Positions 19,613 to 28,792 of a stretch of 64,000 nucleotides of DNA are shown here, in pieces (the stretch's first letter is position 1; every line of letters begins with the position of its first letter). The position numbers were made by a program, and so were the translations under genes. The notes under the pieces were generated by a model. That model saw nothing but the letters and a program-made list of their open reading frames with translations. It searched no databases and had not been told where the DNA came from. The DNA comes from Halogeometricum sp. S3BR5-2 (GTDB taxonomy: Archaea > Halobacteriota > Halobacteria > Halobacteriales > Haloferacaceae), in assembly GCF_031624635.1 (NCBI RefSeq), contig NZ_JAMQOQ010000004.1, positions 1 to 64,000 of the forward strand, in the 5' to 3' direction.

Positions 19613-20347
19613 ATGACATCCATCGGATTTCAACTGTACAGCCTCCACGCGGTCGAAGACGACCTGCCGGCTGTCATCGAACGCGTCGGCGAGACCGAGT
19701 TCGAGGGCGTCGAACTCGCCGGTCTGGGCGACGCCGACCCCGACGCGGTGGGCGAGGCGTTGGCGTCGGCCGACCTCGAACTCGCCGCGGCGCACGTCGG
19801 CCTCGAGACGTTGGAGGAGAGCCTCGAGGAGACGGCGGAGACCTACCGCGAACTCGGCTGCGAGGACGTCGTCGTCCCGTGGTTAGAGCCCGATGAGTTC
19901 GAGTCCGTCGAGTCGGTGGAGGCGGCGGCCGAGCGTCTGAACGCCGTCGCCGCCGACCTCGCGGCGCACGACCTCTCCCTGCACTACCACAACCACGACC
20001 AGGAGTTCGTCGAACTCGACGGCGAACCCGCGCTGTCGTACCTCCTCGAAGCGACGGACGACGACGTGGGACTCGAACTGGACCTCGGGTGGGCCGGCGC
20101 CGCCGGCTACGACCCCCTCGCGTACCTCGACGACCACGCCGAGCGAGTGCGTCTCGTCCACCTGAAGGACTACGACGGCGACGCGGGCGAGGCGGCCGTC
20201 GTCGGCGAGGGCGATTTAGACATCGAGGCCGCCGTCGACAGCGTCCGGGACCACGGGTTCGACTGGCTCGTCTACGAGGCCGAAGAGGGTCCGGACACCT
20301 ACGACACCCTGACGCACGCCGACGACGTCGTCCGGACGTACTGGTAA
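19613..20347 (+). CDS. Sugar phosphate isomerase/epimerase (xylose isomerase-like TIM barrel)
   Basis: A 244-residue AP_endonuc_2/IolE-like TIM barrel. Metal-binding and active-site segments are visible: FEGVELAGLG (strand 2), LSLHYHNHDQEF with its His pair, VGLELDLGWAGAAGYDP, and RLVHLKDYDGD, ending in WLVYEAEEG with the last Glu. These enzymes isomerise keto sugars, or in 3-keto-glycoside pathways split keto intermediates. The ATG at 19613 gives the conserved first strand TSIGFQLYSLH. It sits 102 bp after the AGE gene and 100 bp before a Gfo/Idh/MocA gene, all in one direction. Confidence 0.85.
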   Translation: MTSIGFQLYSLHAVEDDLPAVIERVGETEFEGVELAGLGDADPDAVGEALASADLELAAAHVGLETLEESLEETAETYRELGCEDVVVPWLEPDEFESVESVEAAAERLNAVAADLAAHDLSLHYHNHDQEFVELDGEPALSYLLEATDDDVGLELDLGWAGAAGYDPLAYLDDHAERVRLVHLKDYDGDAGEAAVVGEGDLDIEAAVDSVRDHGFDWLVYEAEEGPDTYDTLTHADDVVRTYW

Positions 20348-20447
20348 CTGTATCGGACGCACTGCGCGCGTCCGAGACACGGGCTCGTCGGGCCCGGTCG
20401 AAGGCGAAACCCCTATGTCGGTCGTTCACCCACAGCGTAGTAGATAG

Positions 20448-21545
20448 ATGAGCAGTTACACTGTCGCGGTCATCGGCACCGGTCCGGATCCGAGCAACCC
20501 AACGGTACAGGGGTTCGCCATGGGCTATCGACACACGGAGGCGTACGCCACCGACGACCGGTTCGAGTTGGTCGGCGCAGCCGACATCGTCGAGGAGAAC
20601 GGGCAGGCGTTCGGAAACCACTTCGACCTCGACGAGGAGAGCGTCTACGTCGACTACGAGGAGATGCTCGCGGACCTCGAACCCGACGTAGTGAGCGTCT
20701 GCGTCCCGCCCGCTATTCACCGGCCCGTGGTCGTCACGTGCGCCCAGAGCGGCGTCGTGGAAGCGATTCACTGCGAGAAGCCGATGGCCGACACGTGGGA
20801 GGAGGCCCGGACGATGGTGCAGGAGTGCTGGCGACGCGACGTGCAGTTGACGTTCAACCGCCAGCGTCGCTTCGGCAGACCGTTCACCGAGGCCAAGCGG
20901 CTCATCGAGGAGGGGGAAATCGGGTCGCTCGAACGGATAGAGATCGGATGGGGGGACTTCTACGACACCGGCGCGCACTCCGTCGACCTCGCCTGCATGT
21001 TCAACGACGAGCACACGGCCGACTGGGTCCTCGCGGGCCTCGACTACCGCGAGGAGGACGTTCGGTTCGGCTCCCACCAGGAGAACCAGATGTGGGCGCA
21101 GTGGCGCTACGAGAACGGCGTCTACGGCGTCGCCTCGACGGGGCCGGGGACGGACTTCGTCGGGGCGGCGTTCCTCCTCCGAGGGAGCGAGGGGACGGTC
21201 CGCATCGACGTCGAGGACGGACCGATGCTCGAACTGGAACGCGACGGCGAGCGGACGGCGATAGACGTCGGCTCCGAGACGCTCCACCACAGCGGGCACG
21301 AGGAGGGTCGGTTCGGCTCGCAGTTCCACGACCGCGCGGTCGCGGAAGTCGCCGACGCCCTCGACGAGGGGCGTGAGCCGACCCTGAGCGGCAGACGCGG
21401 ACTCAACACGACCGAGATTCTGTTCGCCGGCTACGAGTCCGTCCGCACCCGCGGCCGCGTCGACCTCCCCCTCGACCTGGACGACAATCCGCTGGAAGCG
21501 CTCGTCGAGTCGGGCGAACTGACCCCCCGAACCCCCGACGAGTAG
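20448..21545 (+). CDS. Gfo/Idh/MocA family oxidoreductase
   Basis: A 365-residue NAD(P)-dependent dehydrogenase. The nucleotide-binding loop GTGPDPSNPTVQGFAMG (10-26) is longer than the usual GxGxxG turn, a variant known in some subfamilies. EKP is at 110-112 and the active-site block YDTGAHSVDLACMF at about 172-185. It probably oxidises a sugar or polyol in the same pathway as the two genes before it. The spacing of about 100 bp before each gene suggests separate promoters or one long transcript. Confidence 0.85.
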   Translation: MSSYTVAVIGTGPDPSNPTVQGFAMGYRHTEAYATDDRFELVGAADIVEENGQAFGNHFDLDEESVYVDYEEMLADLEPDVVSVCVPPAIHRPVVVTCAQSGVVEAIHCEKPMADTWEEARTMVQECWRRDVQLTFNRQRRFGRPFTEAKRLIEEGEIGSLERIEIGWGDFYDTGAHSVDLACMFNDEHTADWVLAGLDYREEDVRFGSHQENQMWAQWRYENGVYGVASTGPGTDFVGAAFLLRGSEGTVRIDVEDGPMLELERDGERTAIDVGSETLHHSGHEEGRFGSQFHDRAVAEVADALDEGREPTLSGRRGLNTTEILFAGYESVRTRGRVDLPLDLDDNPLEALVESGELTPRTPDE

Positions 21546-21965
21546 ACGCGCGAGACCCTCTCGTTTCGCTTTCGCGCGGATACGCGGGTGCGACCGGCAA
21601 CAGCAGCTTGTTCGACATCATCGAACCAAACTCGTGGCTCCGCTCGCAGTTTTCCTCGCCTGCGTCGGTACGACCCCCGACGGAGAGTCGAGTACGCGAG
21701 TTCGTCTCCAGTCGCTGCCGCAGAATGACGCAACTACGAGCGTAATGCCTTTTCCACATCGCATACCCTTGTTCGATAGGAGAGAACAGAGTTGAGTCAG
21801 CGGAGGGCGACTCGCTTGCTCTCGGCGTCGATAGCGGTTCCGTCGTACTCCCGACGGTCGCCGGTCGTTCGGTGGTGTCGGACCGCCAGTGGGGAATTGG
21901 TGAGCCGGCCCGTTGAGCCGCAACCCGGCGCAAACGTTAGTATCCTCCCGAACGCTGTGGAGAAT
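21546..21965. other. 420-bp intergenic region before iclR-like gene
   Basis: No supported gene. The frame of the downstream regulator stays open back to 21792, but the composition there is not protein-like. A possible promoter element CGTTAGTATCC lies about 20-32 bp before the ATG at 21966. A short GC hairpin (CGCGGATACGCG) follows the upstream stop at about 21575. Confidence 0.4.
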
Positions 21966-22733
21966 ATGGCGTCGGAAACCCCCGAAGGCGGCGGGATCAA
22001 GTCGGACGAGACGCTGTTCGACCTCGTAGAACACATCCGAGCGGCGGACGGCGCGGGCGTGACGGAGTTGGCGTCGGCGACGGGTCGCGCGAAGAGCACC
22101 GTTCACGGGCACCTCTCGACGATGCGCGACCGAGGATTCGTGGTGAAGCGCGACGGGGAGTACCACCTCGGATTGGAGTTCTTCAACTACGGTCACCACG
22201 TCCGCGCCCGGCGCGCGGTGTACGACGCCGCGCTGCCGGTTCTCCGGGACGTCGCGGACGACACCGGCGAGACGGCGTGGCTGATGGCCCACGAGAACGG
22301 GCGCGTCATCTACCTCGACGGGCGCTCGGAGGGGTTGGACATCAACGTTAACTCGCTCATCGGGTCGTGGAAGTACATGCACTCGAACTCCGGCGGGAAG
22401 GCGATTCTCTCGCACCTCCCGGAGGAGGAGGTGGACGAGATTCTGGCGCGGCACGGCCTGCCGGCGCAGACGGAGGCGACGGTCACCGACCGGGAGCGCC
22501 TGAACGAGGAGTTGGCGGAGGCCCGCGAGCGAGGCTACGCGCTCAACTTCGGCGAGGACCTGAGCGGCATCCACGCCGTCGCCGTCCCCCTCGTCTTCGA
22601 GGGGTCGGTCGTGGGGTCGCTCGCCGTCGCCGGTCCGGCCCACCGACTCCCGCGCGAGCGCTGCGAGGGGGAACTGGCGGACCGCCTCTCCGCGGCCGCC
22701 AACGACGTGCAACTCAGTCTCACCTACCGCTGA
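21966..22733 (+). CDS. IclR family transcriptional regulator
   Basis: A 255-residue regulator: N-terminal winged helix (about 13-72, with TELASATGRAKSTVHGHLSTMRDRGFV as the HTH and YHLGLEFFNYGHH after the wing) and a C-terminal GAF-like effector domain (about 80-250, with GGKAILSHLPEEEVDEIL and GYALNFGEDLSGIHAVAVPLV). IclR proteins bind small carboxylates or sugar-derived metabolites. It follows the AGE-isomerase-dehydrogenase cluster and converges with the UbiA paralogue, so local sugar genes are its most likely targets. No operator was identified. Confidence 0.88.
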   Translation: MASETPEGGGIKSDETLFDLVEHIRAADGAGVTELASATGRAKSTVHGHLSTMRDRGFVVKRDGEYHLGLEFFNYGHHVRARRAVYDAALPVLRDVADDTGETAWLMAHENGRVIYLDGRSEGLDINVNSLIGSWKYMHSNSGGKAILSHLPEEEVDEILARHGLPAQTEATVTDRERLNEELAEARERGYALNFGEDLSGIHAVAVPLVFEGSVVGSLAVAGPAHRLPRERCEGELADRLSAAANDVQLSLTYR

Positions 22734-22749
22734 GCCCTCAGACAACCCC

Positions 22750-23488
22750 TCACGGGGCGACACCCGCCGCGCGCGCGAGAACGCAGGAGACGCCGAGGCA
22801 CGTCGCGGCGTAGAGCGTCGCCGCGAACGGGTAGGCCGCGGCCATCTGAACGCGAATCGCTCGCTCCGGCGGCGACGCGGGCGGCGCGGGCGTCCCCGAG
22901 AACGACGGGCACCGTCCGCTTGTCGACGCGGCGGTCGAAGGCGCGGTCCAGTCGGTCCAAGGAGACGTTCGCCCCGGTCAGGAGGGCGACGAACGCGAGG
23001 GAGGGCCACGCCAGCCACGGGGGGATTCGACCGGTCTGAGCGACGTGGCCGCCCGCGAGGACGAGTCCGATAGCGACCGGGTAGTCGAGGCTGCCCGCGA
23101 CCGTGCGTTCGTCAAGGTGGGAGGCGTGGACGTATCCGAGGAGCAACGGGGGGAGGGCGAAGGCGGCCGCGAGGGGGCCGGCGACGACGGCGAGGGCGGC
23201 GCACGCCGCGAGAGAGAGGAGGACGGTCACCGCGATGGCCGGGCGGAGGAGCGACGCCGCGACGCGCGGGTCCTCCTCGCCGCGGACGTGGGCGTCGACG
23301 AACTCGTCGCGGAGGTGGGCGACGTAAAGCGCCGAGGCGACGGAGACGACGTGGAGACAGAGGGCGGCCGGCGAGACGGCGGATGCGAGGAGCGCGCCGA
23401 ACAGCGACGTTCCGACGGCGGGCGCCATGAACGGCGGCTTCACCTGCGTCGCCAGCGCGCGCGGTCCGGTCGTCGATACCGTGTCCAT
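22750..23488 (-). pseudogene. UbiA prenyltransferase paralogue with a frameshift near its 3' end
   Basis: The frame starting at ATG 23488 encodes a UbiA-like membrane protein related to the N-terminal domain of the fusion at 14331-15506: compare LRDEFVDAHVRGEED with VKDGYVDFHVRGEDD, and DRLDRAFDRRVDKRTVPVVLG with DDSTDYEYDRSIGKRTVAVALG. After VLGDARAARVA (about 22895) the frame turns into Arg-rich, non-membrane sequence and runs on to 22724, overlapping the iclR end. Another frame picks up at about 22880 with ERAIRVQMAAAYPFAATL and a hydrophobic helix, ending at a TGA at 22750-22752. A one- or two-base indel in the GC-run 22865-22895 explains this. It may be a true mutation or a sequencing error. 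No cyclase domain is present. Confidence 0.7.
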
Positions 23489-23619
23489 ACCCGGTCGCCG
23501 CCGCCGAGCGGTAAAGTTCCACTCGTTCGCGCGCCGGGAACTCGACCCCCGTTCCGCCGGTGCTTCGCCTACCATAAGGATTAATAACTATCGAAGAGGG
23601 GTTCGTACTGACTGACAGC

Positions 23620-25191
23620 ATGAGATTCTTCGACGCTTTCCGGCGAACCGTCCGGTGTCACGGGGGCGAGACGGCGCTCGTCGCCGAGGACGGACGGACG
23701 TTCACGTACGCGGAACTGGACGACCGGAGCACCCGCCTCGCGAACGCGCTCACGGCGCGACTGGGAGACGGGCGCTGCGCGGTGCTCGGCGGCAACTCCC
23801 CGGCCGTCATCGAGACGATGGTGACGGGTCACAAACGCGGCGCCGCGACGGCGCAACTCCCGTTCCGCGGCGAGGCCGAGGAGTTCGTCCGGATGTGCGA
23901 GTCGGCGGACGCGACGGGCCTTATCTTCGACGACGACAATCGGGAGACCGCAGAGGAGGTGCTGGCGCGCCGCGACTTCGAGGCGGCCATCCACGTCGGC
24001 GACGCCGATGTCGACGCGGCGGGCGTCGAGTCCTACGAGGACGTGCTGGCGGACGCGGACCCGACGCTCGACGAGGCGCTGCCGGCCGACGGCGAGTGCT
24101 CCATCTTCTTCACCAGCGGGACGACCAGTCGGCCCAAGGCGGTGCCGTTCGACGGCGAACAGCTCTGGTACGGCGCGATTCAGGGCGTGATGGAGCACGG
24201 CATCGACCGGACGGACGCGGGCATCGTCGCGACGCCGTGGTACCACATGGTCTCCTCGGACGCCTGGATCTACCCGCACTTCGTCGCCGGCGCCACCGTC
24301 GTCCTCCACTCCGATTTCGACCCGGCGGGCCTGCTCGAACAGGTCGAGGAACTGGAGGCGACGGGTCTCCTGGCCGTGCCGACGCAGTTGGACGCCGTCG
24401 TCGACGCCCAGCAGTCGCTCGAACGCGACACGAGTTCCCTGGAGTACGTCCGAACCGGCGGCTCCGTCGTCAGCGAACGCCTCGTCGAGCGGATGAGCGA
24501 GCACGTCACCGACCGGGTGTACAACACCTACGGGATGACCGAGGCGGGACCGAACCTCACGTTCTCGCTCCCCGAGGACCAGCAGGAGCGGCCGGGGACC
24601 GTCGGCAAGGAGGCCCACACCTACGAGATTCGCGTCGTCGAGCCGGTGCCGGTAACGGAGCACCCCGACCCCGAGGCGACGGTCGACGCCGGCGAACAAG
24701 GAGAGATAATCGCCCGCAGTCCGGGCTGTTCGACCGGCTACATCGACAACCCCGAGGCGGAGGCGAAGTCGTACTTCGAGGATTCGGAGAGCGGGGAGAA
24801 CGGGAAGTGGCTCCGGACGCGCGACGTGGCGCGCATCGACGAGGAGGGCTACCTCTACATCGTCGACCGCGTGGACAACATGTTCGTCAGCGGCGGCGAG
24901 AACGTCTACCCCGTCGAGGTCGAACAGGCGCTCGAAACCCACCCCGCCGTTTCGGAGGCGTACGTCTTCGGCGTCGACGACGAGCGCTGGGGCCGCGTCG
25001 TCAGCGCCGTCGTCGTCACGAGCGAGGGCGAGAGCGTCACCGAGGCGGAACTCGACGAGTTCTGCCGCGAGGAGAGCGACCTCGCGAACTACAAGCGTCC
25101 GCGGGAGTACACGATTCGGGCGGAAGAGCTCCCGCGGACGAGCACCGGGAAGATAAAGCGCGGCGCGATAACCGACCAGGCGAGCGAGTAG
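23620..25191 (+). CDS. AMP-dependent acid-CoA ligase (class I adenylate-forming)
   Basis: A 523-residue enzyme that activates a carboxylic acid as acyl-AMP and transfers it to CoA. P-loop FTSGTTSRPKA at 164-174, the motif VYNTYGMTEAGPN near 302, the hinge/adenylate segment WLRTRDVARIDEEGYLYIVDR, GGENVYPVEVE, and a C-terminal catalytic Lys in STGKIKRG (K511). The acid is not predictable; nearby gentisate-dioxygenase-like and dicarboxylate transport genes suggest an aromatic or dicarboxylic acid. A TATA-like ATTAATAAC lies about 35 bp before the ATG. Divergent from the UbiA pseudogene. Confidence 0.88.
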   Translation: MRFFDAFRRTVRCHGGETALVAEDGRTFTYAELDDRSTRLANALTARLGDGRCAVLGGNSPAVIETMVTGHKRGAATAQLPFRGEAEEFVRMCESADATGLIFDDDNRETAEEVLARRDFEAAIHVGDADVDAAGVESYEDVLADADPTLDEALPADGECSIFFTSGTTSRPKAVPFDGEQLWYGAIQGVMEHGIDRTDAGIVATPWYHMVSSDAWIYPHFVAGATVVLHSDFDPAGLLEQVEELEATGLLAVPTQLDAVVDAQQSLERDTSSLEYVRTGGSVVSERLVERMSEHVTDRVYNTYGMTEAGPNLTFSLPEDQQERPGTVGKEAHTYEIRVVEPVPVTEHPDPEATVDAGEQGEIIARSPGCSTGYIDNPEAEAKSYFEDSESGENGKWLRTRDVARIDEEGYLYIVDRVDNMFVSGGENVYPVEVEQALETHPAVSEAYVFGVDDERWGRVVSAVVVTSEGESVTEAELDEFCREESDLANYKRPREYTIRAEELPRTSTGKIKRGAITDQASE

Positions 25192-25227
25192 GGGGGCCGA
25201 GGCGGGGACGTCGCCTTCCGTCCCCAA

Positions 25228-26664
25228 TCAGAAGAAGAGCGCGAAGACGAGTATCTGCACCGGGAGCAGAACGAGCAGCGTGACGAGCGAGCAGATAGTG
25301 GCCATCCGCACGAGTTCGCGGGTGTTCGTCGCTCCGAGTCCGAGGATGGCGACGAGGACGGCCGACTGATAGGGGAAGAAGTACGACAGGAGGACGACGC
25401 TCTCGGTCATGGCGACCGGGAGAATCGGGATTCCCGCCCCCTGCGCGAACGAGATGAACACCGGCGTGAGCACGCTCGCAACCGCCATCCCCTCCATCAC
25501 GAACATGAGCGCCAGCGTGGCGGCGGCGACGGCCGCGAGGACGACGGGAAGCGACGCGCCGCCGGGCACGGTCGAGAGGATTCGGTCGGCGGCGACGGCG
25601 GTGAAGTCGGTCCGCTGAAGCCCCTCCGCGATGGCGAAGACGGCCCCGAGGAAGAACACGACGGAGAAGTCGGCGTCCGCGACGGCGTCGACGTCGACGA
25701 CGCCGACGCGGGGGAGGAAGACGAGGACGACGACCGCGAGGGCGCCGTAGACGGGGTGGAGTCCGTGTATCGCGTCGGTCGCCCAGACGGCGACGCCGAC
25801 GGAGAGGAAGGCGACCATCCGCCGCGCGTCGCCCGCGTCGACGGGTTCCTCGCCGCCGTCGGTCGCGTCCGCGCCCGCATCTGCGTCCGACCCGAGGGAC
25901 ACCGTCTCGGAGTCGCGGGGGCGGTAGAGGACGTACGCGACGGCGACGACGACGGCCGACCGGGCCAGCGACATCACGGGCGCGAGCCACGTCAGCCACT
26001 CGACCCACCCGAGGGAGACGCCGGTCGTCGACTCGACGATGCCCGCGACGATGATGTTTCCGAGCGACCCCGTGAGGACGCCGGCGGCGCCGTAGAACGT
26101 GACGAACAGGGGTCCCAAGAACAGGCCGATTCGCGGCCGGCGCTCGGAGAAACACTCGCCGGCGGACACCAGAATCGGGCCGAGGATGAGGACCCGAACG
26201 AGCGCCGAGGGGACCAGCACGACGAACGTCAGAGCGACGGCCGAGAACGCCCCGAGGAGGTAGCGGTACGCGGTCGTCGGGTCCGAGCGGGCGTGTCCGG
26301 GCATCCGGTCGAACACGCGCCGCTCCACGAGCGTCGAGAGTCCGCTGTGACGGGTCGCCTCGCCGATGAGGATGCCGAGGACGACGAGCCACGTCGCCGC
26401 CGACCCGAACCCGACGAGGGCGAGTTCCGTCGAGAACCGCACGCCGACGAGTCCGATGCCGACCAGTCCGGTGAGCCACGGCGGGACGGGCGTTCCGACC
26501 CAGAGGGCGACGCAGAACGCGGTGATGGCGAGCATCGCGGCCGCGTCCGAGGAGAGCGGCGCGTACGCGGCAACGAGACCCGCGAGAGCGACGCCCACGG
26601 GAACGGAGAGCCACGAGGCGTCGACGCCGCGGACGCGGGCGGCGAGGGCGGAGATGTCTGCCAT
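25228..26664 (-). CDS. SLC13/DASS family anion transporter
   Basis: A 478-residue membrane protein with 11-12 hydrophobic segments, related to sodium-coupled dicarboxylate, citrate or sulfate carriers. Family features: TPVPPWLTGLVGIGLVG (first inverted-repeat region), FGSAATWLVVLGILIGEA, SLGNIIVAGIVESTTGVSLGWVEWLTW, and in the second half FMEGMAVASVLTPVFISFAQG and SYFFPYQSAVLVAI. ATG 26664 is preferred because a TATA element lies 25-32 bp before it; the alternative ATG at 26706 would place that element inside the coding region. It faces the ligase gene tail-to-tail with 36 bp between them, suggesting uptake of its substrate. Confidence 0.82.
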   Translation of the reverse strand: MADISALAARVRGVDASWLSVPVGVALAGLVAAYAPLSSDAAAMLAITAFCVALWVGTPVPPWLTGLVGIGLVGVRFSTELALVGFGSAATWLVVLGILIGEATRHSGLSTLVERRVFDRMPGHARSDPTTAYRYLLGAFSAVALTFVVLVPSALVRVLILGPILVSAGECFSERRPRIGLFLGPLFVTFYGAAGVLTGSLGNIIVAGIVESTTGVSLGWVEWLTWLAPVMSLARSAVVVAVAYVLYRPRDSETVSLGSDADAGADATDGGEEPVDAGDARRMVAFLSVGVAVWATDAIHGLHPVYGALAVVVLVFLPRVGVVDVDAVADADFSVVFFLGAVFAIAEGLQRTDFTAVAADRILSTVPGGASLPVVLAAVAAATLALMFVMEGMAVASVLTPVFISFAQGAGIPILPVAMTESVVLLSYFFPYQSAVLVAILGLGATNTRELVRMATICSLVTLLVLLPVQILVFALFF

Positions 26665-26688
26665 TCGCCCGTCGGTTTTCGAGCGAGC

Positions 26689-26696
26689 GATATAAC
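26689..26696 (-). promoter_or_regulatory. TATA element deciding the start of the SLC13 gene
   Basis: Minus-strand GTTATATC lies 25-32 bases before ATG 26664, the spacing expected for a leaderless haloarchaeal transcript. This favours 26664 as the start over 26706. Confidence 0.5.
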
Positions 26697-26747
26697 GGTT
26701 GGTCATCGGGCACAACCCCTTTCCGGCTCGCGCGACGCCCGTTTGAC

Positions 26748-27371
26748 ATGATCACGGAAGTCGCGGACGACGTGTACGACCTGACCGTCGCCGAGCGGAA
26801 CGGCGGCCGCTACCGCGTGTTCTTTTTTGACTGGGAGACGCCGACGCTCGTGGACGCAGGGTTCGAGGATACCACCGACGTCGTCGCTGACCGAATCGAG
26901 GAGGTGGGAACGGAACCGGAACGGCTCGTTCTCACGCACGGCGACCCCGACCACGCGGGCGGGTTCGCGTCGCTCGCCGAGCGATACGACGCGGAGACGT
27001 GGGTCCCACAGCAGACGCGCTGTGAGACGTTCCGGCCGGACGAGCGGTACGGCGAGGGCGCCGAAATCGGACCGTTCACGGCGGTCCACGTCCCCGGCCA
27101 CACCTCCGACCACCACGCCTTGGTCGACGAGTCGCGGTCGCTGGCCGTCCTCGGCGACGCGGTGTTCGGTTCGGACGTCCGCGGCATCCCCGCGGGACAC
27201 TTCGTGCTGCCGCCGGCGGTGTTCACCGAGGACCTCGCGTCGGCCGAGGAGAACCTCGAACGCCTCGCGGAGTACGAGTTCGACGTCGGACTGCTGTTCC
27301 ACGGGTCGAGCGTCACCGAGGACGCGAGCGGGAAGCTCACCTCCTTCGTCGACTTCGCGGGAAAACCGTAG
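26748..27371 (+). CDS. Metallo-beta-lactamase fold hydrolase
   Basis: A 207-residue cytosolic protein. The zinc motif is THGDPDH (H64, D66, D68, H69), a variant of HxHxDH with Gly-Asp in place of the second His. Further ligands are H118 in VPGHTSDHH, D137 in LGDAVFG, and a late FHGSS His. The family includes glyoxalase II, lactonases and other thioester or ester hydrolases; the substrate cannot be read here. Divergent from the SLC13 carrier by 83 bp. Confidence 0.85.
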   Translation: MITEVADDVYDLTVAERNGGRYRVFFFDWETPTLVDAGFEDTTDVVADRIEEVGTEPERLVLTHGDPDHAGGFASLAERYDAETWVPQQTRCETFRPDERYGEGAEIGPFTAVHVPGHTSDHHALVDESRSLAVLGDAVFGSDVRGIPAGHFVLPPAVFTEDLASAEENLERLAEYEFDVGLLFHGSSVTEDASGKLTSFVDFAGKP

Positions 27372-27427
27372 GAGCCCACTCGCGCGGCGGACAACACGCT
27401 TTTGAGGGTGCCGCCGAATCTACGGAC

Positions 27428-27616
27428 ATGGCCGAGTTCGAGAACCCGTACGCCGAGGAGAGTCCGTTCGCGCGGGCGCACTTCGACTGCCCGAACTGCG
27501 ACGGGAAACTGTGGGAGTACGCCATCCAGCGGCAGATGGTCTGCGAGGACTGCCGGTCGGTCTTCCCCGCAGAGGAGATATTCGACGCGCAGGCCCGGAC
27601 GTCGGCCGAGGCGTGA
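27428..27616 (+). CDS. Small zinc-ribbon protein, 62 aa
   Basis: Two CxxC knuckles, CPNC at about residues 21-24 and CEDC at about 39-42, 18 residues apart, form a zinc ribbon. It resembles the Trm112-like or general small zinc-finger proteins common in haloarchaea. It has acidic ends and no signal peptide. It lies 56 bp after the metallo-beta-lactamase gene and 68 bp before the bicupin gene, all in the same direction. Role unknown. Confidence 0.8.
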   Translation: MAEFENPYAEESPFARAHFDCPNCDGKLWEYAIQRQMVCEDCRSVFPAEEIFDAQARTSAEA

Positions 27617-27684
27617 ACGGCGCGGGCGACCGATGGACGTGCACATCCATCACACTTATGCCCGACCTGACGTAACGATAGACC

Positions 27685-28767
27685 ATGGCACAGAAGGAGC
27701 CGGAGGAACTCCTCGAACTGAGTTCCGACACCCGAAGCATCCTCGAACAGCACGGCCTCCGACCGCTCTGGGAGGTCGAAGACGACTTCGGGAACGTCAT
27801 CGACGACCCCGAACCCGGCATCTGGCGCTGGGAGGAGATTCAGGAGGCCATCGACGGCATCGAGGCGGACGTTCCCATCTCCGAGTTGCCGCCGGGGTTC
27901 CAGCGGCGCGTCGCCGTCCCCATCAACCGGAGTCTCGGTAACGCCATCTCCAACACCATCTACGTCGGCGTCCAGACGGTGTCGCCCGGCGAGACGGCGC
28001 CCGCCCACCGCCACTCGGCGAACGCGCTCCGCTTCACCATCGACGGCACCGAGGACATGAAGACGGTCGTCTCCGGCGAGGAGTTCCCGATGGAGAACAA
28101 CGACCTCATCACGACGCCGCAGTGGGAGTGGCACGACCACGTCAACGACTCCGACGAGACGGCGGCGTGGTTGGACGTGCTCGACCTTCCGCTGTTCCTC
28201 GACTCGATGAACAAGAAACAGGTGTTCGAGAACCACGAACTCGAACGCCAACCGGTGACGAAGACGCAGGGCTACTGGGACTCCCAGTACGGCCGCGGCC
28301 GCCCCGCAAACGAGAAGTCCGACGGGGAGATTCCGGGGCCGTTCGAGGGCATCCGAGAGGCGACGCCGCCGTACCGCTTCGGGTGGGAGGAGATGGAGGA
28401 GACGCTCCGCCAACGGGCGGACAACGACGACCCGGACCCGAACGACGGCTACAGCCTCGCGTACGTCAACCCCGCGACGGGGAAGGAGCCGCTGTTCCCG
28501 ACGATGTCGTTCCGGGCGCAACTGCTGCAGGAGGAGACGGACCCCCACTTCCACAACGCGACGGAGGTGTACTTCGTCATCGAGGGCGAGGGAGCGACGC
28601 ACGTCGACGGCGAGGCCCTGGAGTGGGGTCAGTGGGACATCTTCGTCGTGCCGCCGGACGCGACGCACCACCACGACCCCGACGACGAGGCCGTCCTCCT
28701 CGGCATGACCGACCGCCCGGTGCTAGAGGCGTTCAACTTCTACGCCGAGGCGGAGCCGTCGTCCTGA
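27685..28767 (+). CDS. Gentisate 1,2-dioxygenase-like bicupin
   Basis: A 360-residue bicupin. The N-terminal cupin has the iron-binding set H108 and H110 (PAHRHSANALRF) and H150 (PQWEWHDH), matching gentisate 1,2-dioxygenase, which opens the gentisate ring to maleylpyruvate. The C-terminal cupin also keeps His residues (DPHFHNATEVYFVIEG with H288 and H290, and DATHHHD). WLDVLDLPLFLDSMNKKQVFEN is a strong family match. 1-Hydroxy-2-naphthoate or salicylate dioxygenase is the alternative. Maleylpyruvate hydrolase or isomerase genes are not seen in the window. Confidence 0.83.
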   Translation: MAQKEPEELLELSSDTRSILEQHGLRPLWEVEDDFGNVIDDPEPGIWRWEEIQEAIDGIEADVPISELPPGFQRRVAVPINRSLGNAISNTIYVGVQTVSPGETAPAHRHSANALRFTIDGTEDMKTVVSGEEFPMENNDLITTPQWEWHDHVNDSDETAAWLDVLDLPLFLDSMNKKQVFENHELERQPVTKTQGYWDSQYGRGRPANEKSDGEIPGPFEGIREATPPYRFGWEEMEETLRQRADNDDPDPNDGYSLAYVNPATGKEPLFPTMSFRAQLLQEETDPHFHNATEVYFVIEGEGATHVDGEALEWGQWDIFVVPPDATHHHDPDDEAVLLGMTDRPVLEAFNFYAEAEPSS

Positions 28768-28792
28768 ACGCGAACCGAACCGCGGTCGCCGG

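Noticed and set aside
19674-21329. 551-codon minus-strand frame opposite the isomerase and dehydrogenase genes
   Set aside because: Antisense shadow of strongly supported genes; the first half is Val/Glu-rich and the rest Arg-rich, both typical of antisense GC-rich DNA.
27337-28674. 445-codon minus-strand frame opposite the bicupin gene
   Set aside because: Shadow frame; the plus strand carries the conserved bicupin with its metal residues.
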